Counted from the stretch's first letter, positions 36,298 through 44,858 are shown. The stretch is 64,000 nucleotides of DNA from Bacillus fungorum (GCF_002746455.1 NZ_NWUW01000011.1:62001-126000); one strand, 5' to 3'. Notes: generated by a model from the sequence alone, not told the origin. Numbers and translations are program-made.

Positions 36298-37596
36298 ATG
36301 AACGTCACTACTGATGTACAATCAACAATAGAGGAGACGAAAGAGAAAAGATATAAAACATTATTTGGTTCTGCGCTAGGATATGCAGCGGAAGGTTTAG
36401 ATATGTTACTCTTATCTTTCGTACTCGTCTACATTTTAAAGGAATTTCATTTAAGCCCTGTTGAAGGTGGAAACTTAACATTAGCCACCACAATAGGAAT
36501 GCTAATCGGGTCTTATTTATTTGGATTTATTGCTGATTTATTTGGGCGTATTCGTACGATGGCCTTCACAATCTTACTATTTTCACTAGCGACAGCACTC
36601 ATTTATTTCGCAACAGATTATTGGCAATTATTAATTCTTCGCTTTTTAGTTGGAATGGGAGTTGGTGGTGAATTCGGGATTGGAATGGCCATCGTAACTG
36701 AAACATGGTCTAAAGAAATGCGTGCTAAGGCGACATCAGTTGTTGCACTTGGATGGCAATTTGGCGTATTAGTCGCTTCACTCCTTCCAGCATTTATCGT
36801 CCCACATTTTGGATGGAGAGCTGTTTTCTTATTTGGACTCATTCCCGCTTTATTAGCTGTTTATGTCCGCAAAAGTTTAAGTGAGCCGAAAATATGGGAA
36901 CAAAAACAACGATATAAAAAAGAATTGTTACAAAAAGAAGTTGAAGGTACTTTAACAACTACTGAGGCAGAGCAACTAAAGCAAATGAAAAAGTTCCCAC
37001 TTCGAAAGTTATTTGCAAATAAAAAAGTAACGATAACGACAATTGGTCTTATTATTATGTCATTCATCCAGAACTTCGGATATTATGGGATTTTCACATG
37101 GATGCCAACTATTTTAGCGAATAAATATAACTATACATTAGCAAAAGCGAGCGGTTGGATGTTCATCTCTACAATCGGCATGCTAATTGGAATTGCAACT
37201 TTTGGTATTCTAGCCGATAAAATTGGTCGTCGTAAAACTTTTACAATCTATTATGTCGGTGGTACTATATACTGTCTCATTTACTTCTTCTTATTCACAG
37301 ATTCAACACTATTATTATGGGGAAGTGCATTGCTTGGATTCTTTGCAAATGGCATGATGGGAGGATTCGGAGCAATTTTAGCTGAAAACTATCCTGCTGA
37401 AGCTCGTTCTACAGCAGAAAATTTTATTTTCGGTACAGGACGTGGTTTAGCTGGATTTGGACCTGTTATTATCGGTTTACTCGCTGCAGGTGGTAATATA
37501 ATGGGAGCACTATCTCTCATCTTTATTATCTATCCAATCGGTTTAGTTACAATGCTATTATGTGTCCCAGAGACAAAAGATAAAGTATTAGAATAG
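36298..37596 (+). CDS. MFS transporter under PyrR attenuation (candidate pyrimidine/orotate carrier)
   Basis: A 432-residue major facilitator with 12 predicted membrane segments, motif GFIADLFGRIRTM after TM2, LRFLVGMGVGGEFGIG in TM4 and a charged central loop (about 195-245). It is of the metabolite:H+ symporter type that carries organic and aromatic acids or sialate. Its only regulator in view is the PyrR attenuator in its leader, which makes a pyrimidine-related substrate (for example orotate, dihydroorotate or carbamoyl aspartate) likely. Known Bacillus uracil permease PyrP is of a different family. AAGGAGGAG precedes the ATG. Substrate is inference; protein class is certain. Confidence 0.85.
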   Translation: MNVTTDVQSTIEETKEKRYKTLFGSALGYAAEGLDMLLLSFVLVYILKEFHLSPVEGGNLTLATTIGMLIGSYLFGFIADLFGRIRTMAFTILLFSLATALIYFATDYWQLLILRFLVGMGVGGEFGIGMAIVTETWSKEMRAKATSVVALGWQFGVLVASLLPAFIVPHFGWRAVFLFGLIPALLAVYVRKSLSEPKIWEQKQRYKKELLQKEVEGTLTTTEAEQLKQMKKFPLRKLFANKKVTITTIGLIIMSFIQNFGYYGIFTWMPTILANKYNYTLAKASGWMFISTIGMLIGIATFGILADKIGRRKTFTIYYVGGTIYCLIYFFLFTDSTLLLWGSALLGFFANGMMGGFGAILAENYPAEARSTAENFIFGTGRGLAGFGPVIIGLLAAGGNIMGALSLIFIIYPIGLVTMLLCVPETKDKVLE

Positions 37597-37660
37597 ATTA
37601 AAACTATACGAAATGTTTGTTCAAGTACTATCCCCTTCAGGAAGAGTAGTTGGATAAATA

Positions 37661-37702
37661 GAAAAGAGGAAGCATCTCAAATGAAATGCTTCCTCTTTTT
37701 AT
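37661..37702. terminator. Bidirectional terminator after the PyrR-attenuated transporter
   Basis: Arms AAAAGAGGAAGCAT (37662-37675) and ATGCTTCCTCTTTTT (37685-37700) around an A-rich loop. Confidence 0.9.
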
Positions 37703-37731
37703 ATAAATAAAACATACAATTTGTTTATTCT

Positions 37732-37905
37732 TTATTTTGATTTACTAGCTTTTTGGAACAAGAAGGAAGTTTTATCTTCTTCTCTTACAATACCTTGTTT
37801 TAATGCTAATTCCCCTGCAACTTTAGGTGCTAGCCATAGCATTGGGAATAACAGAATTGATACTGTGACAGCTGTTACGACGATGAATGATTGCAACGCA
37901 TTCAT
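37732..37905 (-). CDS. Small hydrophobic protein, unknown
   Basis: A 57-residue frame from ATG 37905 (MNALQSFIVV) with GAGGG close upstream. One strong hydrophobic segment (about residues 5-27) is followed by a charged tail rich in Lys, Glu and Asp. It lies alone between nos and the transporter, facing a bidirectional terminator at its 3' end, which supports a real gene. I do not recognise the family. An alternative start is ATG 37920. Confidence 0.6.
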   Translation of the reverse strand: MNALQSFIVVTAVTVSILLFPMLWLAPKVAGELALKQGIVREEDKTSFLFQKASKSK

Positions 37906-38003
37906 ACTTCCCTCACCCATGTATAAAAGAATCGCTGCAAAACTGCTATCTAACAGGAATTAAAAAAATTTAAATTTCACGATTGATAACTCTATATTAC
38001 TAA

Positions 38004-39074
38004 CTATTTATGAAAGAAATTCGGCTTCAAAATTTCATTCGGATACGGTTTATGATAAATATGAGTGGTAGCTGGAGATAACGGTGGAATGAGCCACACC
38101 CAATTGCCCGTTACAACACGACCACAAGCAGCTTCTTGCTTCTCAAATTGCTGAAATTGTTGTGCAGCAGTGTGGTGATCAACAATACTAACTCCTTGTT
38201 TTTTAAAGGAATGTAACACAGCCACGTTTAATTCAATTAATGCCTTATCTTTCCATAAAGTACCGTTTCTCGATGTATCTAAATCCATCATCTCCGCAAC
38301 GGCTGGCAGTAAATTGTAACGATCATGATCCGCTAAATTACGCGCCCCAATCTCCGTTCCCATATACCATCCATTGAACGGGGCAGCTGTATAGGAAATG
38401 CCACCAATTTCTAATCGCATATCTGAAATCATCGGTACTCCATACCATTTTGCTCCAAGTGATGAAATCGGGTATTCTGGGTGTTCAATTGGTACTTCTT
38501 TCACTTCTTTTTTAGGAATTTCTTTATATACAGGTTCTTTTCCATCAACAGAAAATACAAGTGGTAATACATCGAAATTCGTACCTTCTCCTTGCCAGCC
38601 AAGTTCCTGACAAAAATCTGTAAATGCGGCGGAATGAGAGTCACCAATCACTCCCATTTCTGTTTTATATCCTGCATATCGAATCAATTGGTGATTATAA
38701 ATTCGTATATTATTTTCTTTACCTTGATATTGCTTAAAAATTGTAATTGTCGGTTTCACTTTTCCGTCGTTCGTTGCATATTTAATATGATGAATTAATG
38801 CATTATATACACCTTCCTCATCATTTACTTCACGTGCATCTAATATGTGCATCTTACTCCAAAATAGTCTTCCAATACATCGATTACTATTGCGCCATGC
38901 CATGCGCGATCCATGAACAAGTTCTTCAAATGTATGCTCATACGTCCCCGTCTTCTCTATCTCAACTTGAATTTCTTTCACACGCTCTTCTATGAATTGT
39001 TCTTTATTAAGCTCTTTATAGCAAATCGTAATAAAATGACTTGCTTCCTCTATTAATTGTTTCGTTTTACTCAT
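38004..39074 (-). CDS. nos: Bacterial nitric oxide synthase oxygenase
   Basis: A 356-residue oxygenase-only NOS, the usual bacterial length, without the reductase domain of animal enzymes. The heme-thiolate ligand is Cys66 in WRNSNRCIGRLFW. Other signatures include GWYMGTEIGARNLAD and the arginine-binding stretch around PFNGWYM. It makes NO and citrulline from arginine using a non-dedicated reductase; in Bacillus NO protects against oxidative stress and antibiotics. AAGGAGAT precedes the ATG. It is divergent from sodA2, with about 216 bases between them. Confidence 0.96.
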   Translation of the reverse strand: MSKTKQLIEEASHFITICYKELNKEQFIEERVKEIQVEIEKTGTYEHTFEELVHGSRMAWRNSNRCIGRLFWSKMHILDAREVNDEEGVYNALIHHIKYATNDGKVKPTITIFKQYQGKENNIRIYNHQLIRYAGYKTEMGVIGDSHSAAFTDFCQELGWQGEGTNFDVLPLVFSVDGKEPVYKEIPKKEVKEVPIEHPEYPISSLGAKWYGVPMISDMRLEIGGISYTAAPFNGWYMGTEIGARNLADHDRYNLLPAVAEMMDLDTSRNGTLWKDKALIELNVAVLHSFKKQGVSIVDHHTAAQQFQQFEKQEAACGRVVTGNWVWLIPPLSPATTHIYHKPYPNEILKPNFFHK

Positions 39075-39238
39075 AAACGATCTCCTTCTATCTCAACAAA
39101 ACGTTACTACTTTACAGTATAAGCAAAAAGGATAAGAGTCACAAATGAAAGTGAAAGTGTTACTTTTATTGTAATATTTTTCAGAAAATTAAAAGGATTA
39201 CTATTGACTTACATGAAAAATAGGTGTATTTTTGACTC

Positions 39239-39257
39239 AGGTAAATTATTTTTACCT
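39239..39257. promoter_or_regulatory. Palindrome upstream of sodA2
   Basis: A perfect inverted repeat with arms AGGTAAA and TTTACCT around TTATT lies about 35 bases before the sodA2 start codon. It is immediately followed by TTGACC. It may be an operator; I cannot assign a regulator. Confidence 0.4.
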
Positions 39258-39290
39258 TGACCAACTTTTAAAAAGAAAGGAGGTAATGTT

Positions 39291-39917
39291 ATGTCTTCAT
39301 TTCAATTACCAAAGCTTTCATATGACTATGATGAACTAGAGCCGTATATCGATAGCAACACGCTTTCTATTCATCATGGAAAGCACCATGCGACATACGT
39401 AAACAATTTAAATGCTACTTTAGAAAATTATACGGAATTACATAATAAATCTTTAGAAGAGTTACTATGTAATTTAGATACTTTACCAAAGGAAATTGTT
39501 ACAGCTGTCAGAAATAACGGTGGTGGACATTATTGTCATAGTCTTTTTTGGGAAGTAATGAGCCCACGAGGTGGCGGTGAGCCTAATGGAGACGTTGCAA
39601 AAGTCATTGATTATTATTTCAATACCTTTGACAACTTAAAAGATCGGCTGTCCAAAGCAGCTATTAGTCGTTTTGGTAGTGGATATGGGTGGCTTGTTCT
39701 TGACGGTGAAAAACTTTCTGTTATGAGTACACCAAATCAAGATACACCTCTGCAAGAAGGTAAGATTCCATTACTCGTCATCGATGTATGGGAACACGCC
39801 TATTATTTAAAGTATCAAAATCGGCGTCCAGAATTTGTTACCAATTGGTGGCATACAGTGAACTGGGACCAGGTAAATGAAAAGTATTTACAAGCAATTC
39901 AATCACAAAAACATTAG
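39291..39917 (+). CDS. sodA2: Superoxide dismutase, Mn/Fe family (SodA2 type)
   Basis: A 208-residue SOD. Metal ligands are His28 (LSIHHGKHH), His83 (HYCHSLFW), Asp165 and His169 (DVWEHAYYL). The Gln in PNQDTPL is the position typical of the manganese form. A Cys82 stands where many SODs have Asn or Gln before the second ligand, a variation to note. It turns superoxide into O2 and H2O2. AGGAGG precedes the ATG. Being next to nos suggests protection against peroxynitrite, formed from NO and superoxide. The B. cereus group has several SODs; this matches the sodA2 type rather than the main sodA. Confidence 0.92.
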   Translation: MSSFQLPKLSYDYDELEPYIDSNTLSIHHGKHHATYVNNLNATLENYTELHNKSLEELLCNLDTLPKEIVTAVRNNGGGHYCHSLFWEVMSPRGGGEPNGDVAKVIDYYFNTFDNLKDRLSKAAISRFGSGYGWLVLDGEKLSVMSTPNQDTPLQEGKIPLLVIDVWEHAYYLKYQNRRPEFVTNWWHTVNWDQVNEKYLQAIQSQKH

Positions 39918-39971
39918 TCGTGCGTATAAGGTAAGTTTGGTAATGTAAAATTAGTATTGTCGAAATCCTCC

Positions 39972-40002
39972 AGAATCCCCCGGATTGCCACCGGGGGATT
40001 TA
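39972..40002. terminator. Terminator between sodA2 and the epimerase gene
   Basis: A GC-rich hairpin with arms AATCCCCCGG and CCGGGGGATT lies between converging genes. The flanking T run is weak on the plus strand. Confidence 0.75.
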
Positions 40003-40005
40003 TGA

Positions 40006-40893
40006 TTATTTCATTGCATGTATGTAATAACGTAATACTTGTTCTATCTCTATTTTCAACTCTCGGAACGGGAATCCTAATTCACTAGCTTTTCCATTAT
40101 GTAATGTACAATTAATCACTTTATTATAAGGCGCTACATTATTTCCTACCTCTTGAACGAGTGCTTTTATTCCCATGTTTTCTTCTATGAAATGAATCAT
40201 TTCTCTAGTAGAAACTACTCCGTTGCTACAAGCATTAATTGGCCCTTCTATGTCCTTCATCCCGCACCAAGCTAAAAATTCTCCTGCTTCTTTCTCATGT
40301 ATAAATGACAACTCTCCATCTAAATGCTTCACCGCGACAGGCTCTTGCCCCGCAATATGTTCAACGTAAAATTGTAACCTTTTCGTATAATCGTTTTCTC
40401 CAATAACAACTGGAAAACGCACTGCAACAACAGGGAATGTTGCTTGTTGAAATAAAACCGCTTCGGCTAATCGCTTGCCTTCACTATAATTAAAATCCTT
40501 CCTATCCCCATACGTAATGGCATACTCATGCGGATTAAAGTTCTCTTCTAACAAGCCTATTTCTGGCTCGTAAACAGCCATTGAAGATGTCATAACGTAT
40601 TTCTTCGTTTTTCCTCGTAACACTTCACATATTAACTTCGCTGCATTCGAGCTATAACATAAATTATCGTATACAATATCATAACTTTTATCTTCTAGAC
40701 GCTCTGCTAGTTGTTTTTCGTCTTCTCTATCTACAATCAGTCTTTTTACTGTACTTCCGAAAGAATCTTCTGTAATTCCTCTCGTCGCAATCGTTACATC
40801 GTGTCCATCATGCAAAAGCGCTTCTACTAAATGTTTACCAAAAAATCTTGTTCCCCCTAGCACCAATACTTTTTTCAACTTCATCATCCCCAT
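40006..40893 (-). CDS. NAD-dependent epimerase/dehydratase family protein
   Basis: A 295-residue short-chain dehydrogenase of the extended type. The nucleotide-binding motif VLVLGGTRFFGKHLVEAL is near the N-terminus, but the usual YxxxK catalytic pair is replaced by a stretch around YSEGKRLAEAVLF (about residues 158-170), which still offers Tyr and Lys. Such atypical members include nucleotide-sugar epimerases and RNA-associated proteins. Several ATG codons sit at the start (40893, 40887, 40884) with no clear Shine-Dalgarno, so the start is uncertain. Function is not assigned. Confidence 0.8.
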   Translation of the reverse strand: MGMMKLKKVLVLGGTRFFGKHLVEALLHDGHDVTIATRGITEDSFGSTVKRLIVDREDEKQLAERLEDKSYDIVYDNLCYSSNAAKLICEVLRGKTKKYVMTSSMAVYEPEIGLLEENFNPHEYAITYGDRKDFNYSEGKRLAEAVLFQQATFPVVAVRFPVVIGENDYTKRLQFYVEHIAGQEPVAVKHLDGELSFIHEKEAGEFLAWCGMKDIEGPINACSNGVVSTREMIHFIEENMGIKALVQEVGNNVAPYNKVINCTLHNGKASELGFPFRELKIEIEQVLRYYIHAMK

Positions 40894-40937
40894 TTTGATA
40901 AAATGTAAAATACTACCTCTCTATTATAAATGCTCAT

Positions 40938-40980
40938 ATATAAAAAGCACGGAATTCGTTTAACGATTCCATGCTTTTCT
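40938..40980 (-). terminator. Terminator of the AmiS/UreI-family gene
   Basis: A long imperfect inverted repeat pairing AAAAGCACGGAATTCGTT with ACGATTCCATGCTTTT just after the stop codon. Confidence 0.8.
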
Positions 40981-40992
40981 ACAGAACATATA

Positions 40993-41583
40993 TTAACGTA
41001 CTCGATATTTATAAATACAATAACAGAAGTATAAAATAGAAATTACTGATACATAAACCCATAGTTCATATACGAATCCCTCTCCCCATACTCCCATAAA
41101 ATAAAAGAGTGAAGGCAATGTCAATGTTACCCATGATTGTACGAAGGCAATCCTTCCAAGATATTGATTGATATTCTTTTTTTGTGTATTTAATACAAAG
41201 AATAAATACCACAGTAATGCCCACATAAACCACGTTAACGCATTCACAACATCGTGGAATTGAACAAATGAAACAACCATATAGAATAAAGCAATAATTG
41301 CTACCCAAATACAAAACCACCCTAGACCGCTACTATCCATTCCTTTTATAAAGGTAACACCTACATATAAATAGGTTAATCCAAATAAGAAAGTAGCTGC
41401 ATATGAATAAACTGTCCAATTGCTTTGGTCAGAAATCATGATCAAATAGAATGGAATAATAATTTGCAGTGCACCTACAAATAAATTAAAAACACCCGCA
41501 CTTTTCATCTCTGCTTTTCCTAATATAACAAGACTGTTTAAAAATAAAGCTGCACCCGAAAGTAATAATCCTACGTAACCCAT
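40993..41583 (-). CDS. AmiS/UreI family channel
   Basis: A 196-residue protein with six hydrophobic segments and the family pattern of H. pylori UreI: GLLLSGAALFLNSLV, FNLFVGALQIIIP, FLFGLTYLYVGV and FMWALLWYLFF. UreI is a proton-gated urea channel, and AmiS is linked to short-chain amide uptake. No urease or amidase gene lies in this window, so its substrate is open. The 5' leader has an inverted repeat GTGAAAA/TTTTCAC (41594-41614). GAGG lies close to ATG 41583. Confidence 0.85.
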   Translation of the reverse strand: MGYVGLLLSGAALFLNSLVILGKAEMKSAGVFNLFVGALQIIIPFYLIMISDQSNWTVYSYAATFLFGLTYLYVGVTFIKGMDSSGLGWFCIWVAIIALFYMVVSFVQFHDVVNALTWFMWALLWYLFFVLNTQKKNINQYLGRIAFVQSWVTLTLPSLFYFMGVWGEGFVYELWVYVSVISILYFCYCIYKYRVR

Positions 41584-41998
41584 ATATCCTCATGTGAAAA
41601 CCTTACATTTTCACACTGTACCCTCCCCATCTTGTAAAAATTATATTATTTCTTATTCTCCTTCTTATTTACAACTACATACAAAGTTTTTTCGAAAATA
41701 AGTCAGACTTCCTACCTTAAAAACCAATAAAAAACCCCTTCAATACATGCCATACAGTAATCATGTCAATCGAAATGTATCACATGGTAAAAACGCTTTC
41801 AATAATGCATAACTCAATTAAAAGCTAATAGGATTATTTGATTATAAACGCACTTTAACAATGATACAAGTATTAGAATACTCTTCAATATTACATTTTT
41901 TATTTCTAGAAAAAATTAATAGAATGATGCATTTTCCCTATCTCATTCTATCAATGATCTGTATAAAATATTGTACAATCATATTAAATTAGAAAGGT

Positions 41999-42121
41999 TT
42001 GATATATATACCTCCTCATTATCCAAATGAATCTATTATTCATTCAACAGGTGTATTAACAAGAGATCCTACAACAGTTTCAGCAGTAATAAACATTGTA
42101 AATTTAGATGCATATTACTGA
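41999..42121 (+). pseudogene. Gene remnant, about 40 codons
   Basis: Reading from TTG 41999 gives a coherent peptide of about 40 residues (PPHYPNESIIHSTGVLTRDP, then TTVSAVINIVNLDAYY) ending at TGA 42119-42121. After that stop the frame continues only to another stop, six codons on. The composition suits a secreted or spore-surface beta-type protein, and STGVLTRDP resembles the start of some B. cereus group surface proteins, but I could not name a family. GAAAGG is too close to TTG for a good ribosome site. Most likely it is a truncated leftover. Confidence 0.4.
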
Positions 42122-42171
42122 CCTCAGGTAACATCATAAAACACAGAATTCATTATATACATACAATAAAA

Positions 42172-42199
42172 ATAAAGTATCCTATAAAAGAATACTTTA
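42172..42199 (-). terminator. Candidate terminator of galE
   Basis: Short arms AAAGTAT (42174-42180) and ATACTTT (42192-42198) just after the stop codon of galE. Confidence 0.5.
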
Positions 42200-42208
42200 G
42201 TAACTACC

Positions 42209-43225
42209 CTAAATCATTTGATAGCCATTTTTATTATTTACCTGCCATCTCCAAGAATCTACACACATCTCTTCTAACCCATATTCAGCTTCCCATCCTA
42301 ATTCTCGTTTCGCTTTAGATACATCAGCAAAACATATTGCTACATCACCAGGACGGCGCCCTATCACCTTATAAGGTATTTTTTTACCCGAAACCTTCTC
42401 AAAAGCCTTTACCATCTCCAATACACTATACCCTTTACCTGTGCCAAGGTTATATGCCTCGATTCCTTCCGTCTCAAGTACTTTCTCAAGTGCCTTTACA
42501 TGTCCTTTTGCAAGGTCAACAACGTGAATATAATCACGGACACCCGTCCCATCTTTTGTTGGATAATCGTTTCCGAATATATTTAGCTCCTTTAACTTAC
42601 CTACCGCTACCTGCGTTACATATGGCATTAAATTATTCGGAATCCCATTTGGATCTTCTCCAATACGACCACTTTTATGCGCTCCAAATGGATTGAAATA
42701 ACGTAGTAACGCAATACTCCATTCATCATCCGCTTTTGCTACATCACGCATAATTTGCTCAATCATTAATTTTGTTTGCCCATATGGATTTGTCACACTC
42801 AACGGAAATTCTTCTGTAATTGGTGATGTTTTTGGAATTCCATATACAGTTGCAGATGAACTAAAAATAAATTTTTTAACATTGTGTTTCTGCATCACAT
42901 CACATAGTATGATTGTACTTATTATATTGTTATAATAATATGTAAGCGGAATTGTAGTCGATTCCCCCACTGCTTTAAATCCAGCAAAATGTATGACCGC
43001 TTCAATGTTATGTTTCAAAAAAATCTCATTCATTTTTTCACGATTTAAAACACTTTCTTTATAAAATTTAAATTGTTTTCCTGTTATTTCTTCTACTCGG
43101 TTTAGAGACTCTATTGAACTATTTGAAAGATTATCTACGACTATAATTTTATAATTATTATTTAATAATTCTATACACGTATGACTACCAATATATCCTG
43201 CTCCACCTGTTATAAGTATCGCCAT
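42209..43225 (-). CDS. galE: UDP-glucose 4-epimerase
   Basis: A 338-residue extended short-chain dehydrogenase. The NAD-binding motif GGAGYIGSHTC is near the start, the catalytic Ser-Tyr-Lys set is seen in SSSATVYG and NPYGQTK, and RYFNPFGAHKSGRIGEDP is the usual GalE sugar-binding stretch. It interconverts UDP-glucose and UDP-galactose (and possibly the GlcNAc/GalNAc pair), feeding wall-polysaccharide synthesis. GGGGGA lies eight bases before the ATG. No other galactose gene is adjacent, so a role in envelope glycans is more likely than Leloir catabolism. Specificity between hexoses and N-acetylhexosamines cannot be set from sequence. Confidence 0.93.
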   Translation of the reverse strand: MAILITGGAGYIGSHTCIELLNNNYKIIVVDNLSNSSIESLNRVEEITGKQFKFYKESVLNREKMNEIFLKHNIEAVIHFAGFKAVGESTTIPLTYYYNNIISTIILCDVMQKHNVKKFIFSSSATVYGIPKTSPITEEFPLSVTNPYGQTKLMIEQIMRDVAKADDEWSIALLRYFNPFGAHKSGRIGEDPNGIPNNLMPYVTQVAVGKLKELNIFGNDYPTKDGTGVRDYIHVVDLAKGHVKALEKVLETEGIEAYNLGTGKGYSVLEMVKAFEKVSGKKIPYKVIGRRPGDVAICFADVSKAKRELGWEAEYGLEEMCVDSWRWQVNNKNGYQMI

Positions 43226-43335
43226 ATATATAGTCCCCCACTAATTATTAATTATAAAATTTTATACCTTAATACACATCTATCCTATCACAAAGAGACT
43301 GATAATTCTAAAAAATTTTCGGTTATTTTTTATAC

Positions 43336-43374
43336 AAAAAAGAGCCACATAACGTTTACGTTATGCAACTCTTC
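43336..43374 (-). terminator. Candidate terminator of hlyIII
   Basis: An interrupted stem with core CATAACG (43348-43354) and CGTTATG (43359-43365), extended by AAGAG/CTCTT, lies about 70 bases after the hlyIII stop. Confidence 0.6.
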
Positions 43375-43445
43375 AACATACATATGTGTCTATATATTTT
43401 TTTATTAATCAAGAAACATAACAATCACTTGGAAGTTTCACATTA

Positions 43446-44093
43446 TTAAATTACGTAATAATATACACTTAAAAAGTGGGCAAGACTTCCCAATAACACG
43501 AAAACATGAAAAATTTCATGATGCCCCATATATTTAAACTCTAACCATTTTAGCTTTGTTCCATAAATAAATCCACCTATTGTATAAAGAATACCTCCAA
43601 ACACTAGGAGCACCATACCTCCTACACTTAAGTTAGCTGCTAACGGTGCAAAGAATAGAACAATTAACCAGCCCATCGTAATATAAATTGCTGTTGATAA
43701 CCATCTGGGGCAACTAAACCAAAACATTTTAAAAACAATACCACAAATGGCAGTTGCATAAACTAAACAAAATAATAATAAACCGTTTGCGGAATGTAAT
43801 GTAATTAAACAAAATGGTGCATATGTACCTGCAATCAATATAAAAATCATAGAGTGATCAAGCTTCCTAAAGAAATAAATAACACGTTCACTGGCTACAA
43901 CACTATGATATACAGCTGATGCTGTATACAGAACCATCATTCCGATACCAAACAAAATAACAGCTGTAATTGACGCAAAAGATGGCATCTTAACAGAAAC
44001 TTTTACAAGCATAGCTAATAATGCAATAAATGATAATACAGCTCCTCCCAAATGGGTAAAAGCATTAACTGGTTCTCTTATATACGCATTCAT
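43446..44093 (-). CDS. Hemolysin III family membrane protein
   Basis: A 215-residue protein of the PAQR/hemolysin III family with seven hydrophobic segments. The family histidine and Ser motifs are seen in YHSVVAS, FRKLDHSMIFILIAGTYAPF and HHEIFHVFVLLGSLAHF. ATG 44093 is chosen because GAGGGG lies seven bases upstream; the longer frame to 44108 starts inside a palindrome. B. cereus hemolysin III forms pores in vitro, but the normal role of these putative zinc hydrolase-like proteins is unclear. It is divergent from a DUF1836 gene with a 39-base palindrome at its promoter. Confidence 0.88.
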   Translation of the reverse strand: MNAYIREPVNAFTHLGGAVLSFIALLAMLVKVSVKMPSFASITAVILFGIGMMVLYTASAVYHSVVASERVIYFFRKLDHSMIFILIAGTYAPFCLITLHSANGLLLFCLVYATAICGIVFKMFWFSCPRWLSTAIYITMGWLIVLFFAPLAANLSVGGMVLLVFGGILYTIGGFIYGTKLKWLEFKYMGHHEIFHVFVLLGSLAHFLSVYYYVI

Positions 44094-44107
44094 ATAAACA
44101 CCCCTCA

Positions 44108-44146
44108 TATAATTACATGTAGTTTTGATAACTACATGTAATTATA
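44108..44146. promoter_or_regulatory. 39-base palindrome between hlyIII and DUF1836 genes
   Basis: Perfect 17-base arms TATAATTACATGTAGTT (44108-44124) and AACTACATGTAATTATA (44130-44146) flank a five-base loop. It lies just upstream of the hlyIII ribosome site and is about 110 bases from the DUF1836 start. Size and symmetry suggest an operator for a dimeric or tetrameric regulator, plausibly the DUF1836 protein itself. Alternatively it forms an mRNA hairpin. Confidence 0.6.
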
Positions 44147-44257
44147 TACACATTATTATTAGAGGTCAACATTTACAATTCATTTGTTTCGTAATACCAT
44201 ATTTAGAGATAAACTAAACATTATGCTCCACTAAGTTATAAAAGTGAGGGGTTCTAC

Positions 44258-44818
44258 GTGGAAAATATAAATAAATTACTTGAAACATTACATTTAGAAA
44301 AAAATATTACGCTTGAGGATATTCCAAATGTCGACTTGTATGTAGACCAGGTTGTCCAACTATTTGAAAATACTTATGGGGATACAACAAGAACCGATGA
44401 TGAAAAAGTATTAACAAAAACAATGATTAACAATTATGCAAAAGGGAAATTGTTTATTCCAATCAAAAATAAAAAATACTCAAAAGATCATATGATTTTA
44501 ATCAGCTTAATTTATCAATTAAAAGGGGTCCTTTCTATTAATGACATAAAAAGCTCCTTAGAAAATATAAATGAATCCTTATTAAGCGATAATTCATTCG
44601 AATTAAATACGCTATATAAAGATTATCTTACTCTTACCGAAAACAACGTCGAAAGCTTTAAACAAGACGTAAATAACCGTGTTTCAGAAGTAAGTGAGAT
44701 TTCTTCCTTAGAAGATCCAAAACTAGAAAAGTTTCTATTACTAAACTCCTTAGTGAATATGAGTAATATGTATAGACGTTTAGCAGAAAAGTTAGTCGAT
44801 GACTTAAAAGAATCTTAA
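44258..44818 (+). CDS. DUF1836 protein, predicted HTH regulator
   Basis: A 186-residue mostly helical soluble protein. DUF1836 members carry an N-terminal MerR-like helix-turn-helix; here KVLTKTMINNYAKGKLFIP (about residues 50-68) is the likely recognition region. It starts at GTG 44258 behind GAGGGG. It is divergent from hlyIII across a long palindrome, so it may regulate hlyIII and itself. DNA binding and target are inference. A bidirectional terminator follows. Confidence 0.8.
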   Translation: MENINKLLETLHLEKNITLEDIPNVDLYVDQVVQLFENTYGDTTRTDDEKVLTKTMINNYAKGKLFIPIKNKKYSKDHMILISLIYQLKGVLSINDIKSSLENINESLLSDNSFELNTLYKDYLTLTENNVESFKQDVNNRVSEVSEISSLEDPKLEKFLLLNSLVNMSNMYRRLAEKLVDDLKES

Positions 44819-44821
44819 ATA

Positions 44822-44856
44822 AAAAACTATCCACCTATTAAGGTGGATAGTTTTTT
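44822..44856. terminator. Bidirectional terminator between DUF1836 gene and dbpA
   Basis: Arms AAAAACTATCCACC and GGTGGATAGTTTTT around a six-base loop. Confidence 0.92.
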
Positions 44857-44858
44857 AT

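Larger units (their letters stand above)
41584..42208. other. Long non-coding stretch between the UreI-family gene and galE
   Basis: This 625-base AT-rich gap holds the leader of the UreI-family gene, a cre-like site TAAAAACGCTTTCA at 41788-41801, and a gene remnant at 41999-42121. The rest has no recognised RNA, repeat or reading frame. The galE terminator ends it. Confidence 0.6.
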
